64,000 nt of DNA from an uncultured Bacilli bacterium (lineage in GTDB: Bacteria > Bacillota_I > Bacilli_A > RF39 > UBA660). Below, piece after piece: positions 1 to 8,014 of the stretch (its first letter is position 1; every line of letters starts with the position of its first letter). Location of the stretch: contig CAKONC010000001.1 in the NCBI GenBank assembly GCA_934096985.1, positions 124,001 through 188,000 on the forward strand, in the 5' to 3' direction. The notes beneath the pieces are model-generated. The model was given only the letters and a program-made list of their open reading frames with translations, ran no database searches and had not been told where the DNA came from. The position numbers and the translations under genes are program-made.

Positions 1-1
1 T

Positions 2-1012
2 GATAGTGTTAAAATTAGAGAAAGTAAAGAGCCTAACTCTCAAGTTATAGGAAAAGTCTATAAAAATGAAGTATATAGTATTATAAGTGAAGATAAAGAA
101 AGTCAATACAAATGGTTAGAAATTGAAACATCAAACGGAATTAAAGGTTATATTGTTGGTATAGAGGCTTATGTTAAAAAATTAGAAACAACAATAATAA
201 ATGAAGAAGAACAAAAGCCAAATGACCAACCTAACATAGATAACGAAAATACAAACAACAATGAAGAAAAGCCAAACGATAACCAAACTGAAAATAAGCC
301 AAACACTAATCAAAAGCCAAATAATAATAGCAATACCAATAAACCTAACAACAATAACTCAAACAATAAGCCTAATATCGATAATAACAATAATAATCAA
401 AATAATAATGTAAATGATAACGATGTACACAAGAAATATAATGTATCATTTATTTTAGACGGAAAAGTTTATAATGAACAAAGAATAGAAGAAAATAAAA
501 AAGTTAAAAAACCAAATGAACCATATAAAGATAACCACCAATTTTTATATTGGAGTTATAATGATAAAGAGTTTGATTTTAATACACCTATTACAAAAGA
601 TATCGAATTAAAGGCTATTTTCAAATATATTTCTTATGAAGAAAAAATCAAGGCAAGAGAAATATTTGAAAATATATTGTCTAAATATGGTTATAAAACA
701 TTAGATATTCGCCTTGGTTGGGGGAGTAAATCATTTGAAAGAGACGATAAATATTGGCGAATAAATATTATATATGTAAGTCAATATTATTCAGTGCAAA
801 TGAATAGTGGTGGTTATTATAACCTTACAACACAAGAATATTCTAAGCATAATTATAATTCAAATCCAAGTTGTTCAAAAAATGATATAAGTATAGAGTG
901 TTCTTTAATAGATAAGCAAATTATAGAATATGCTAACGAAAGCAAAAATGACTTGAATAAAATAGCAAATGAGTTTGAAGCATTGGGTTATAATGGCAGT
1001 TATTTTAATTAG
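2..1012 (+). CDS. Surface/secreted protein with SH3-like and InlB B-repeat domains (5' partial)
   Basis: The reading frame is open from the left edge, so the N-terminus lies outside the window. Visible residues 1-60 form a bacterial SH3-like domain (starting DSVKIRESKEPNSQVIGKVY, with later YKWLEI and KGYIV). A long Asn/Pro/Lys-rich linker follows, with repeated KPN and NNN tracts. Next comes an InlB B-repeat (Listeria-Bacteroides type) starting near YNVSFILDGKVYN and reaching ELKAIF. The last 130 residues are a unique domain I do not recognise, with two Cys about 11 residues apart. Such modular proteins are normally exported and bind cell wall or host surfaces; here that is inference from domain order. 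A start within the frame near 677 is possible but would cut off the domains, so I reject it. Confidence 0.75.
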   Translation, partial: DSVKIRESKEPNSQVIGKVYKNEVYSIISEDKESQYKWLEIETSNGIKGYIVGIEAYVKKLETTIINEEEQKPNDQPNIDNENTNNNEEKPNDNQTENKPNTNQKPNNNSNTNKPNNNNSNNKPNIDNNNNNQNNNVNDNDVHKKYNVSFILDGKVYNEQRIEENKKVKKPNEPYKDNHQFLYWSYNDKEFDFNTPITKDIELKAIFKYISYEEKIKAREIFENILSKYGYKTLDIRLGWGSKSFERDDKYWRINIIYVSQYYSVQMNSGGYYNLTTQEYSKHNYNSNPSCSKNDISIECSLIDKQIIEYANESKNDLNKIANEFEALGYNGSYFN

Positions 1013-1021
1013 ATAAGTAAA

Positions 1022-1110
1022 TCTATATACGAGGTGGCAACCGATTTTTGAAAAGTCAAGCCCCTAATTACTTAACCCCACCCGTATTGCTCGGTAGTGG
1101 TGGAATATAG
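1022..1110 (+). ncRNA. Structured RNA-like segment after the surface-protein stop (candidate)
   Basis: CTATAT at 1022-1027 pairs with ATATAG at 1105-1110, closing a roughly 90-nt domain. Inside, CCACC (1078-1082) pairs with GGTGG (1099-1103), and GGTGGCAACC near 1032-1041 can form a short stem or compete for the same CCACC. The G/C-rich conserved-looking segments stand out sharply from the AT-rich surroundings. An intrinsic terminator follows directly. I see no promoter of its own, so it could be a structured 3' UTR or a remnant of an element boundary. It matches no riboswitch class I know. Confidence 0.35.
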
Positions 1111-1136
1111 AAGTTGTGCGACTCACAACTTTTTTA
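1111..1136 (+). terminator. Intrinsic terminator
   Basis: Perfect 8-bp hairpin AAGTTGTG / CACAACTT with a CGACT loop, followed by a run of T. It ends transcription from the surface-protein gene and the structured segment before it. Confidence 0.85.
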
Positions 1137-1518
1137 TATTGTCAATACCTTGTATCACATAACTTGTTACATCAACTTTTGTGTAGTTTTACATGTTTAT
1201 CACTCTTTATATTATTATAGTGTTTATTTAAAAATATAATTTACATCAAAGTTTTATTAGAAATATACAAGTTCTTAAAACTGATAAATTCTTTATAAAA
1301 ATTTAAAAGTATAATATTTTTTGAATATAAATTTTTATTTTAACAAATAGACTTTTAATATAATTACAATTATAACTACTAACTATTTATTTTGCCATTT
1401 GAATTAGTTTATTAAAAAATGATTGATTAATTATAATTAAAGTTATAAACTAAATAATAATTATAAAATTAAGTAATTGCTTTGTGTTTTTTATTTAATA
1501 TAGGGGATTATACAAATT
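1137..1518. other. AT-rich intergenic stretch with no gene seen
   Basis: About 380 bases of very AT-rich DNA without a credible reading frame on either strand. The last 20 bases carry the GGGGATT ribosome binding site of the next gene. No repeat, tRNA or strong promoter pair was recognised. Confidence 0.6.
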
Positions 1519-1905
1519 ATGAACAAAATTGATGAAATAAATAATATAATAAAAGAAAATAAAGATTTAAAAAATATTTCAACAAAAGAAATTAGTGATG
1601 GGCATCATACTTTTGGGGAATTATATTATCATAGAATTATTTTATTTTGTACACTTTGCAATTTATTTACAAATATATCTTGGAAATCTAAAAAACATTA
1701 TGATGAGGAAAGTAACCCAATGTTTTCTGATAGTTTTATTGCGGGAATAAATACGCCTGAGGGAATAACTACATATCACATAAAAATGAGATATTGGGAT
1801 TTATTTGATATACCTGAAGTTGAAAGAGCTCCAAAATATGATAATTATAGCAGCAAAGAATCTTTTAAAAGAGTTTTGTCTTTAACAAAAAAGAGTTTAA
1901 AGTAG
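1519..1905 (+). CDS. Phage-type small protein (YWDLFD/ERAP family)
   Basis: A 128-residue protein of a family that I associate with phages and prophages of Bacillota, built around DG-HTFGELYYHR near residue 28, a SWKSKKHYDEES segment, GINTPEG, and the C-terminal YWDLFDIPEVERAP motif. Family members usually end this block with WDGHTP; here it is YDNYSS, so this copy is divergent. The function of the family is not known to me. It stands alone between two noncoding stretches, preceded by GGGGATT about 12 bases from ATG. With the surface-protein remnant and structured RNA upstream, it suggests an eroded prophage or element just left of uppS. Confidence 0.65.
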   Translation: MNKIDEINNIIKENKDLKNISTKEISDGHHTFGELYYHRIILFCTLCNLFTNISWKSKKHYDEESNPMFSDSFIAGINTPEGITTYHIKMRYWDLFDIPEVERAPKYDNYSSKESFKRVLSLTKKSLK

Positions 1906-1985
1906 ATTGAATTGATGATTTCAAAAAAATAATGCATTTAAATATCTAAAACTTTTTTAAATTAGTTGGTTATAAGTTATTTTTT

Positions 1986-2031
1986 TTACTAGGTGAACAA
2001 ATATATTTTTCTTTACTAGGCAACAAAATAT
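1986..2031 (+). repeat. Imperfect direct repeat upstream of uppS
   Basis: TTTACTAGG occurs at 1986-1994 and 2013-2021, each followed by a related A-rich tail (TGAACAAATAT and CAACAAAATAT). The 27-base offset and the position between accessory DNA and core genes fit either a small tandem duplication or a junction scar. No recombinase lies next to it in this window. Confidence 0.4.
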
Positions 2032-2077
2032 TGAAAATAAAATTTTATTCTAATATAATATTTGTAAGAAGGTATGT

Positions 2078-2797
2078 ATGGAAAATAATTTAAAACATTT
2101 AGCAATTATAATGGATGGTAATGGCAGATGGGCTCAAAAAAGAGGCATGAAGCGCAGTATGGGACATAAAAAAGGTTCAGAAACACTTGAGAAAATAGCA
2201 CTTCATCTAAATGAACTAGGTGTAAATGTTTTGAGTGTTTATGCGTTTTCAACTGATAATTTTAAAAGAAGTAAAGAAGAAGTTGATTACTTAATGGACC
2301 TTTTTATAGAAATGTTTAATAAAAAGCTAAAAAAACTAATAAAAAAAGGAGTTAAAGTAGTCTTCAGTGGTAGCAAAGATAATTTAAGAAGTGATGTTAT
2401 ATCTGCAATGGATAATATTGTAAATGAGACAAAAGATAATTTAGGTACGATTTTAAATATTTGTTTAAATTATGGCGGACAAGAAGAGATTATTAGAGCA
2501 GCAGAAAAATATCATGATGATTTAGTTAATAATGTGGTAAGCAAAAGTGATATTAATAGGGATAATTTTTACAAATATATGGATAATGATTTGCCACCAA
2601 TTGATATATTAATAAGAACTGGTGGGGATCATAGATTAAGTAACTTTATGCTTTATGAACTTACTTATGCGGAAATATATTTTATAGATACATTATTTCC
2701 CGATTTAAATAACAAAGAAATAGATAATATAATAGATTCTTTTTATCATAAAGACAGAAGATTCGGAGGTATAAATGAAAAGAAAACAAATTGTTGA
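2078..2797 (+). CDS. uppS: Undecaprenyl diphosphate synthase (isoprenyl transferase)
   Basis: Cis-prenyltransferase that condenses isopentenyl diphosphate units onto farnesyl diphosphate to make undecaprenyl diphosphate, the lipid carrier for wall polymers. It acts on the cytoplasmic face of the membrane. At 239 residues it is the usual length. Seen: AIIMDGNGRWAQKRG near residue 9 with the catalytic Asp, the SMGHKKG segment, VYAFSTDNFKR, and the C-terminal IRTGGDHRLSNFMLYELTYAE block, where most relatives read IRTSGEQRLSNF. RBS AAGAAGG precedes ATG. The 3' end overlaps the next gene by 23 bases. Unlike the usual order, cdsA and rseP are not adjacent but lie near 27.7 kb. Confidence 0.95.
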   Translation: MENNLKHLAIIMDGNGRWAQKRGMKRSMGHKKGSETLEKIALHLNELGVNVLSVYAFSTDNFKRSKEEVDYLMDLFIEMFNKKLKKLIKKGVKVVFSGSKDNLRSDVISAMDNIVNETKDNLGTILNICLNYGGQEEIIRAAEKYHDDLVNNVVSKSDINRDNFYKYMDNDLPPIDILIRTGGDHRLSNFMLYELTYAEIYFIDTLFPDLNNKEIDNIIDSFYHKDRRFGGINEKKTNC

Positions 2798-3302
2798 TTT
2801 AGTTACAGCAGTAACGCTTATTATAGTTGGTAGTGTATTGCTTATTTTTCCATTACTTAAAATAGTTAACGTAAAATATATTTTTATGGGAGTTTTATCT
2901 TTTTATGGAGTAATGAATTTAATTCAATATTTACTTACCACTAAATCAAAAGATTATGAAGGACTATTTACTATGATAGCAAGCATTATTGCTCTTGTTC
3001 TTTTAGGACTTGTTAATGTTGAAAAAAATCCTTTAAATTTGGCACTTACTTTATTTGTATGGATTACATTAATGAGTTTAATAAAGCTAAAAAAATGTGA
3101 CTATTATCATGATAGACATAAAAAGATTTATATACTAAGAATTATAACTTTGATATTATTTGTTTTAACTGGTTTATTATGTACAATAAATTTATATTAT
3201 GAACCTTCAGTACAAGTATTAGTGTTAGGTTTTTTCTATTTCATTCATGGAATACTAGAATTAATAGATCCAATAACTAATTATTTAATTAGTGAAAGAT
3301 AG
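2775..3302 (+). CDS. Multi-pass membrane protein, HdeD/DUF308-like
   Basis: A 175-residue hydrophobic protein with about six membrane segments in paired hairpins, for example LIIVGSVLLIFPLL near residue 15 and VLGFFYFIHGILELI near residue 150. This repeated two-helix layout is that of the DUF308/HdeD family, whose biochemical role is not established in Bacillota. Its start lies inside the end of uppS, so the two are translationally coupled. A second protein of the same type is at 47021-47569. Assignment is by topology rather than a diagnostic motif. Confidence 0.55.
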   Translation: MKRKQIVDLVTAVTLIIVGSVLLIFPLLKIVNVKYIFMGVLSFYGVMNLIQYLLTTKSKDYEGLFTMIASIIALVLLGLVNVEKNPLNLALTLFVWITLMSLIKLKKCDYYHDRHKKIYILRIITLILFVLTGLLCTINLYYEPSVQVLVLGFFYFIHGILELIDPITNYLISER

Positions 3303-3348
3303 TTCTAAATTTTAAAGTATTTTCATATATACTATTACGGAGGAAAAT

Positions 3349-3609
3349 ATGGAAATATTAAAAGTAGGATCTAAATCTAATCCAAGTAAAGTTGCGGGAG
3401 CAATAGCTAATATATTTCGTGAAAATAGGACAGTTGAAGTTCAAACTGTTGGAGCTGGAAGTTTAAATCAAGCAATAAAAGCATTAGCAATAGCAAGAGG
3501 TTTTGTAGCACCAATGGGGGATAATTTGGTTGCCATTCCAGCATTTTCAGATATAGAAATAGGCGGTGAAAAGAAAACTGCTATTAAGCTTATAATCGAG
3601 TCAAAATAA
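3349..3609 (+). CDS. spoVS: Stage V sporulation protein S
   Basis: An 86-residue protein matching SpoVS throughout: MEILKVGSKSNPSKVAGAIA at the start, a central GAGSLNQAIKALAIARGF and a C-terminal GEKKTAIKLIIE. SpoVS is a small Alba-like regulator needed for completion of septation and coat-stage progress during sporulation in Bacillus subtilis; a nucleic-acid-binding role is likely. RBS GGAGGAAA lies 4 bases before ATG. It is monocistronic, ended by a strong terminator that overlaps its last codons. Confidence 0.95.
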   Translation: MEILKVGSKSNPSKVAGAIANIFRENRTVEVQTVGAGSLNQAIKALAIARGFVAPMGDNLVAIPAFSDIEIGGEKKTAIKLIIESK

Positions 3610-3624
3610 ACTCGATTTTTTTTT
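3594..3624 (+). terminator. Intrinsic terminator of spoVS
   Basis: AATCGAG (3594-3600) pairs with CTCGATT (3611-3617), followed by eight or more T. The 5' arm is inside the spoVS coding end. Confidence 0.9.
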
Positions 3625-3705
3625 ACATGTTTTTACGAATAATTATAAATATATAATAATTATTTTTCCAAAAATGTGATATCATTATAAAGTAGGTGAT
3701 ATAAA

Positions 3706-4011
3706 ATGGATTTAGCAATATTAATTTTACTTGTGGTATTAACAATAATTTTTATGAGAAAATTTAGTAATGTAGTTTATGTAATATGTATAGTTGATAT
3801 TTTTTTAAGAATACTTGATAGATTAGAAAAATTATTAAATGTTAGTGAATTTTCTGTTTTAGTTAATAAATATTTTCATGATTCGATTTTAGATATTGCA
3901 GGAACTTATACAACGGGAATAGTATATACAATTATATGTTGGCTAGTTCTTGCTATATATATAGTATTTTTATACTATGTTATCAGAACTTTTTTCAGAA
4001 AGAAAAAATAA
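3706..4011 (+). CDS. Small membrane protein, function unknown
   Basis: 101 residues with an N-terminal membrane segment (LAILILLVVLTIIFM), a second hydrophobic stretch VVYVICIVDIFL, an amphipathic middle, and a long C-terminal hydrophobic segment ending in RTFFRKKK. I do not recognise the family. GGTGAT lies 5 bases before ATG, and a TATAAA-like -10 sits just before that, so the leader is very short. It converges on the next gene across a shared bidirectional terminator. Confidence 0.6.
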   Translation: MDLAILILLVVLTIIFMRKFSNVVYVICIVDIFLRILDRLEKLLNVSEFSVLVNKYFHDSILDIAGTYTTGIVYTIICWLVLAIYIVFLYYVIRTFFRKKK

Positions 4012-4037
4012 AAAAGGAATTTTTAATTTCCTTTTTT
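4011..4037. terminator. Bidirectional terminator
   Basis: AAAAAGGAA (4011-4019) pairs with TTCCTTTTT (about 4028-4036). A-run and T-run flanks let it serve both converging genes. Confidence 0.8.
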
Positions 4038-4397
4038 TGTGTTTTTACCAAGAATACTTCCTATTATGGAACTTGCCATTAATATTAAATAGTAAAGTAA
4101 AATACTTATTTTTATATTTTTTATGAAAAAAATTAAAGTTATAATAAATAAGCTACATAAAAGCAAGCTTCCATTTATAATGCCTTCGACAAATCCTTTT
4201 TTTGTAGTGTTTTTACCTTTTTTAAACGATAAACAAAAAAATAATGATATATTTACTATAAACGATATAAGATTTGTTATATAACTATTTAAACCTATTA
4301 AATTCAAAAGCCCTAAAATAAAAGCTAATAATAATTCAATTAGTATAAAAATACCTATATATTTACCATATTTCAATAATTTTTTAATAACAATCAC
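4023..4397 (-). CDS. TIGR04086-type membrane protein (YrzE-like)
   Basis: A 124-residue protein with four hydrophobic segments and the layout of the TIGR04086 family found beside secretion and envelope genes in Bacillota. The first helix is GIFILIELLLAFILGLL; a Lys-rich loop (KKGKNTTKKGFVEGI) precedes helix three, and helix four ends GSILGKNTKK. No enzymatic function is known for the family. It stands alone on the minus strand, divergent from the DUF421 gene. RBS GGTGAT is a few bases before the ATG. Confidence 0.6.
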   Translation of the reverse strand: MIVIKKLLKYGKYIGIFILIELLLAFILGLLNLIGLNSYITNLISFIVNISLFFCLSFKKGKNTTKKGFVEGIINGSLLLCSLFIITLIFFIKNIKISILLYYLILMASSIIGSILGKNTKKGN

Positions 4398-4453
4398 CTA
4401 ATAAAGAATATGATTTGTTTAAAATAATATTACTTTGTCCATAATAAATATAG

Positions 4454-5101
4454 GTGATAAAATTGGTTTTATTTAAAGTTGTCATAAGAACACTATTTTT
4501 CTATTTTTTTATTACAATATCTTATAGGCTTATGGGTAAAAGGGAAGTGGGACAGCTTGGCGTAATTGATTTAATTGTGTCAATATTAATAGCAGAACTT
4601 GTGGCTATATCAATAGAAAATCATTCGGATCCTATGTATTTAACTGTAATTCCTATAGGGCTTTTGGTATTTTTAGAAATCGTGCTAGCATTTATTTCTA
4701 TTAAAAATAGAAAACTACGTTTAATTTTAGACGGAAAACCATCACTTATTATTTCGAATGGAAAAATAAATTATCATGAAATGATAAAGCAAAGATACAC
4801 TTTGGATGATTTACTTTTATCATTAAGACAAAAAGAGATTAGAGAAATAAATGAGGTTGAATATGCTTTTTTAGAGCCTAATGGTAAACTTTCAATTTTT
4901 AAATATAAACCATTTAAAAAAAGTATTTATCCAATGCCTATTATTTTAGATGGTAAAATAGATTATGATGCTTTAAAACATATTAAAAAAAGTGAAAATT
5001 ATTTAAAAAATGTGTTAAATGAAAATAATCTTTCTTTAAAAGAAGTATTTTATGCTTTTTATAAAAATAAAAAAATTTTTATAATAAAAAAAAGTAGTTA
5101 G
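4454..5101 (+). CDS. DUF421 (YetF/YcaP-type) membrane protein
   Basis: 215 residues: three N-terminal membrane helices (from VIRTLFFYFFITISYRL), the signature RLMGKREVGQLGVIDLIVSI near residue 25, then a cytoplasmic domain with KPSLIISNGKIN and DDLLLSLRQKEIREINEVEY. These are the hallmarks of DUF421, a family linked in Bacillus to spore and envelope properties but without proven activity. Translation starts with TTG after GGTGATAAAA. The last codons overlap the end of the converging DUF1653 gene by four bases. Confidence 0.85.
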   Translation: MIKLVLFKVVIRTLFFYFFITISYRLMGKREVGQLGVIDLIVSILIAELVAISIENHSDPMYLTVIPIGLLVFLEIVLAFISIKNRKLRLILDGKPSLIISNGKINYHEMIKQRYTLDDLLLSLRQKEIREINEVEYAFLEPNGKLSIFKYKPFKKSIYPMPIILDGKIDYDALKHIKKSENYLKNVLNENNLSLKEVFYAFYKNKKIFIIKKSS

Positions 5102-5111
5102 TCTACTTTTT
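5089..5111. terminator. Bidirectional terminator inside two convergent stop regions
   Basis: AAAAAGTAG (5089-5097) pairs with CTACTTTTT (5103-5111). The hairpin is built from the last codons of both converging genes, so gene ends and terminator overlap completely. Confidence 0.8.
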
Positions 5112-5337
5112 CAAAACGATATTCTTGCACTGAATTTGGATATTTTTCTTTATCGACTTTTGAAATGAAATTATCATATGGTCTTACCCATATTTTTCCA
5201 TCATGATTTGATTTGTAAATAACAAGTTTGCGTGGATTGCCATCACTATCATTAATTTCACTATCATATCCAATAAATAAAACTTTATAAACATTGCCTT
5301 TAAAATGCTTATAGGTTTTGTTTTCTTCAACTATCAT
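5098..5337 (-). CDS. DUF1653 protein
   Basis: 79 residues with the family pattern: YKHFKGNVYKVLFIGYDSE at the N-terminus (usually YRHFKGNxY), a middle KLVIYKSNHDGKIWVRP block and a C-terminal YRFEKV. DUF1653 proteins are small soluble proteins of unknown function. It converges on the DUF421 gene with a shared terminator and has a GGTGAT-type RBS. Confidence 0.85.
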   Translation of the reverse strand: MIVEENKTYKHFKGNVYKVLFIGYDSEINDSDGNPRKLVIYKSNHDGKIWVRPYDNFISKVDKEKYPNSVQEYRFEKVD

Positions 5338-5428
5338 TAATTTATCACCCTAGTAATAATTATACATTTTTCACTTTAAAATATCAATTTTTTATTATAT
5401 AATTGATAATAGAAAGTAGGTTGATTAT

Positions 5429-6400
5429 ATGAAAGTACTTTGTGTTGGTCGTTGTGAATATAATATGTTCGGTGAAATAGATAAATATCCTGAAGAAGGA
5501 AGTATAAATAATATTACAAAAATTACTGAAACAAGTGGTGGATGCACAGTAAATGCTGCATATACTATTGGAAAATATAAAATTGATACTTATGTTGGTT
5601 CTATAGTTGGTGATGATACATTTGGTAATTCAATTAGAAAAGAACTTGAAAAAATCGGCATTCATACTGAATATATGGAAATTGCTTATGAAAAAAAGAC
5701 TCCAATGAGTTTAATTTTATTAAATCAAAATACTAAAATTAATACAGTTCTTACTTTGAATAAAGAAAAATTACTTATGAAAAAAACAGAATTTGCAATG
5801 GATCCGGATTTAGTTTTAGTAGATAGTAGTGATTATGGAGCAGCTTTAGCAGCATTAAATAAATATGCAAATAAAATTACTGTTATTCATGCAACATTGC
5901 CCAATTCTGAAACTATAGAATTATGTAAATATGTAAAGTATATAATATGTTCAAAAGGTTTTGCTTCGGCAGTTTCTGGAATTAAAATTGATTTTAATAA
6001 TCCAAATTCACTAGTAAATGCTTATTCAGCTTTATTAAATAAATTTCCAAATAGAAATATTATTGTAACTCTTGGTGAAAAAGGAGCTATGTATACTGCA
6101 AATAATCAAATTAAAGTTATGCCTGGTTTAAAAGTTAATGCTGTTGATACTACAGGGGCAGGAGATATTTTTGCTGGGGCATTTGTCTATGGTATTTCAA
6201 AAGATTATGACATTGAAAAGTGTATAACTTTTGCTAATATTGCTGCTGGATTATCTGTTATCAAAATAGGTGGTAAACCATCAGTTCCAGAAATTGATGA
6301 TGTTATGAAATATTTTAATCAAAAATATGCTCCTGAAGAAAATAAACAAGTAGTTCCTCCAGTTGTTCCAACTGAAGCTGGTCAAACTACTACAAAATGA
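5429..6400 (+). CDS. PfkB/ribokinase-family sugar kinase
   Basis: 323 residues with the ribokinase fold: an N-terminal GRCEYNMFG strand, substrate-binding ETSGGCTVNAAY near residue 34 (family GG-NxA), a central VTLGEKGAMY, and the C-terminal NAVDTTGAGDIFAGAF with the catalytic Asp of the GAGD anion hole. It phosphorylates a sugar or nucleoside with ATP; the substrate cannot be read from sequence. The last 25 residues (ENKQVVPPVVPTEAGQTTTK) form a Pro/Thr-rich tail absent from typical members. The stop overlaps the start of the Smr gene, so they are co-translated. Confidence 0.85.
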   Translation: MKVLCVGRCEYNMFGEIDKYPEEGSINNITKITETSGGCTVNAAYTIGKYKIDTYVGSIVGDDTFGNSIRKELEKIGIHTEYMEIAYEKKTPMSLILLNQNTKINTVLTLNKEKLLMKKTEFAMDPDLVLVDSSDYGAALAALNKYANKITVIHATLPNSETIELCKYVKYIICSKGFASAVSGIKIDFNNPNSLVNAYSALLNKFPNRNIIVTLGEKGAMYTANNQIKVMPGLKVNAVDTTGAGDIFAGAFVYGISKDYDIEKCITFANIAAGLSVIKIGGKPSVPEIDDVMKYFNQKYAPEENKQVVPPVVPTEAGQTTTK

Positions 6401-6654
6401 TAATTACTAGTAAAACGCCTAAACTTGATTTGCATGGTGAAAAAAGTAGTATGGTTGAAGTTTTAGTAAATGATTTTATTAATTTAAATGTATTACTAAA
6501 AAACGATGGAGTAATAATAATTCATGGTAAAAGTACTAATATATTAACTAAAGAAGTACATAATGTATTAAAAAATAACCATCAGGTAAAAAGGTTTTAT
6601 TTAGATAATTGGAATTTAGGACAGACTATTGTTGAGCTTAAGAATAATTCTTAG
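6397..6654 (+). CDS. Stand-alone Smr domain protein
   Basis: 85 residues covering a complete Smr domain: LDLHGEKSSMVEVLVNDFI at residue 10 (LDLHG motif), a middle VIIIHGKSTNILTKEVHNVL (HGKG-type motif with Ser for Gly), and a C-terminal strand. Smr domains, known from the C-terminus of MutS2, bind or nick nucleic acid, often RNA. It overlaps the kinase stop codon by four bases and is the last gene of this pair. Confidence 0.8.
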   Translation: MIITSKTPKLDLHGEKSSMVEVLVNDFINLNVLLKNDGVIIIHGKSTNILTKEVHNVLKNNHQVKRFYLDNWNLGQTIVELKNNS

Positions 6655-6663
6655 GCTTTTAAT

Positions 6664-6692
6664 TTGACAAAAATTAAACTTTTATGTATAAT
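6664..6692 (+). promoter_or_regulatory. Consensus sigma-A promoter
   Basis: TTGACA (6664-6669), 17-base spacer, TATAAT (6687-6692). It drives the CFI-box gene whose ATG is at 6717. A more upstream in-frame ATG at 6684 overlaps the -10 box and cannot be in the transcript. Confidence 0.85.
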
Positions 6693-6716
6693 ATGGGCAA
6701 TTTAAAGGGGGTAAAT

Positions 6717-7385
6717 ATGAAAGATTATGCAAGTGAATATAAAGGTTATTGTTTAACATGTAAAAATTATGATTTATCATCAAAAAATGATGCTACTACA
6801 AGAGGATTTAGATGTACTTATCACGGAAGACCTATGGCAATGGATGAAAAGTGTCCAAGATACTCAAAGGATATAGCAAGAAGTAATTCTTACATATCAT
6901 CTGCGGTAAGCTGGATGAATAATCATGGCTATGATCCACGTAGAGATAAAGACACATTTTGCTATATAACAACGATTTGCTGTGATATTTTGGGATATTC
7001 AGATAGTCATATATATTTAGAAAGTTTAAGAGCACTAAGAGACTATTTACTTAATTCTGATTTTGGTAAAAAAATTCTTTTTGATTATGACGTTTATGGA
7101 GTAAAAGTTGCTCAAAAGGTGTATGAGTCTTATACTTTTGATAAAGAAAATACTCTTAGTATGATTAATGAAGTTATAGTACCTAATTATTTTGAACCAT
7201 TATGTGCATTAATTCAAAGTGGTCAATTTGAACAAGCTACGAATTTATATGTAAAAATGACTTTTGTTCTTATGAGAAGGTATCACATAAATTATTATCT
7301 AATACCTATAAAAGGTAGCCAAATTGAGCCTAAAGACTTAGGACATGGTTATGATTATGGTAGAAAATTAGCAATTAAATATTAA
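6717..7385 (+). CDS. CFI-box-type Cys-rich protein
   Basis: 222 residues. The N-terminus carries a Cys cluster (YCLTCKNYD, RCTYHG, KCPRYS) resembling a small metal-binding motif. The middle holds CYITTICCDILGYSD followed by LESLRALRDYLL and GKKILFDYD, the pattern of the CFI-box domain seen at the C-terminus of diverse bacterial proteins. The C-terminal third is helical and unassigned. The GGGGG RBS and consensus promoter fix the start at 6717. Function unknown; metal binding is inference. Confidence 0.65.
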   Translation: MKDYASEYKGYCLTCKNYDLSSKNDATTRGFRCTYHGRPMAMDEKCPRYSKDIARSNSYISSAVSWMNNHGYDPRRDKDTFCYITTICCDILGYSDSHIYLESLRALRDYLLNSDFGKKILFDYDVYGVKVAQKVYESYTFDKENTLSMINEVIVPNYFEPLCALIQSGQFEQATNLYVKMTFVLMRRYHINYYLIPIKGSQIEPKDLGHGYDYGRKLAIKY

Positions 7386-7399
7386 AAAATTGCTTTTTT
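7370..7399 (+). terminator. Intrinsic terminator
   Basis: AGCAATT (7370-7376) pairs with AATTGCT (7388-7394), then a T run. The 5' arm is in the last codons of the CFI-box gene. Confidence 0.75.
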
Positions 7400-7400
7400 A

Positions 7401-7496
7401 TTGACGTAAAATAACTTTCATAGTATAATTTAATCCCATTGGTAAATACTATATATGAGGTGTAAATTTGACATTTTACAAAAAATATGCTATAAT
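7401..7496 (+). promoter_or_regulatory. Tandem sigma-A promoters
   Basis: P1: TTGACG (7401-7406), 17 bases, TATAAT (7424-7429). P2: TTGACA (7468-7473), 17 bases, TATAAT (7491-7496). Both point at the gene starting at 7523, which predicts strong expression. Confidence 0.8.
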
Positions 7497-7522
7497 CATA
7501 GCGTAATAAGGGGGAAATAGAT

Positions 7523-7942
7523 ATGAAAGGTTATGTATTAGATTACGTTAATGAAAACGAATTTAGAAAGTTAGAAAGAGCGTTAAAAAAATACAACATG
7601 ATAGCTTTCAAAAAATTAAATTTCGAATATTATCCATCATTAAGAAATGGTAATTTTGTAGGAGAAATGGTTGCTAGCAATAAGAAAAATGGCACAGAAA
7701 GTTATGAATTAAAACTTCCAAGTGATAAAATATTTACTCAAATTCATGGAGAAGTTAAATTATTATATACAGTTCATAAAAAAGAGGGTATTGTAATTCT
7801 TGAAACTTTAACTCCAGAAGATATTTTATTAGAAGGTCACAGAAGTGAACTTACTACATATAAAGGAATAATGATTTCTAAACAAAATGCCTCAAAAGAA
7901 ATGTTTAAAATTGATTTATTAAATATGTTACAAAATAAATAA
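7523..7942 (+). CDS. Conserved-looking protein of unknown function
   Basis: 139-residue soluble protein with no signal, membrane segment or motif I recognise. It mixes helices and strands and contains the charged stretch NEFRKLERALKKYN near the N-terminus and LTPEDILLEGHRSELTTYKG near residue 100. RBS GGGGGAAA is 8 bases before ATG. Two tandem consensus promoters upstream and a terminator directly after make it a highly expressed single-gene unit. Next downstream are two tRNA genes. Confidence 0.6.
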   Translation: MKGYVLDYVNENEFRKLERALKKYNMIAFKKLNFEYYPSLRNGNFVGEMVASNKKNGTESYELKLPSDKIFTQIHGEVKLLYTVHKKEGIVILETLTPEDILLEGHRSELTTYKGIMISKQNASKEMFKIDLLNMLQNK

Positions 7943-7964
7943 GCTGATAGATGCTTATTTTTTT
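7938..7964 (+). terminator. Intrinsic terminator
   Basis: AATAAGC (7938-7944) pairs with GCTTATT (7953-7959), followed by T residues; overlaps the stop of the preceding gene. Confidence 0.85.
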
Positions 7965-8014
7965 ATTTTTTTATTGCTTTTTTAGTTTTTTTATAATATA
8001 ATCATAGTGTTGTT

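Noticed and set aside
7455..7520. A 21-codon frame inside the tandem promoter region.
   Set aside because: It spans the second promoter and the ribosome binding site of the next gene, with weak start context; it looks accidental.
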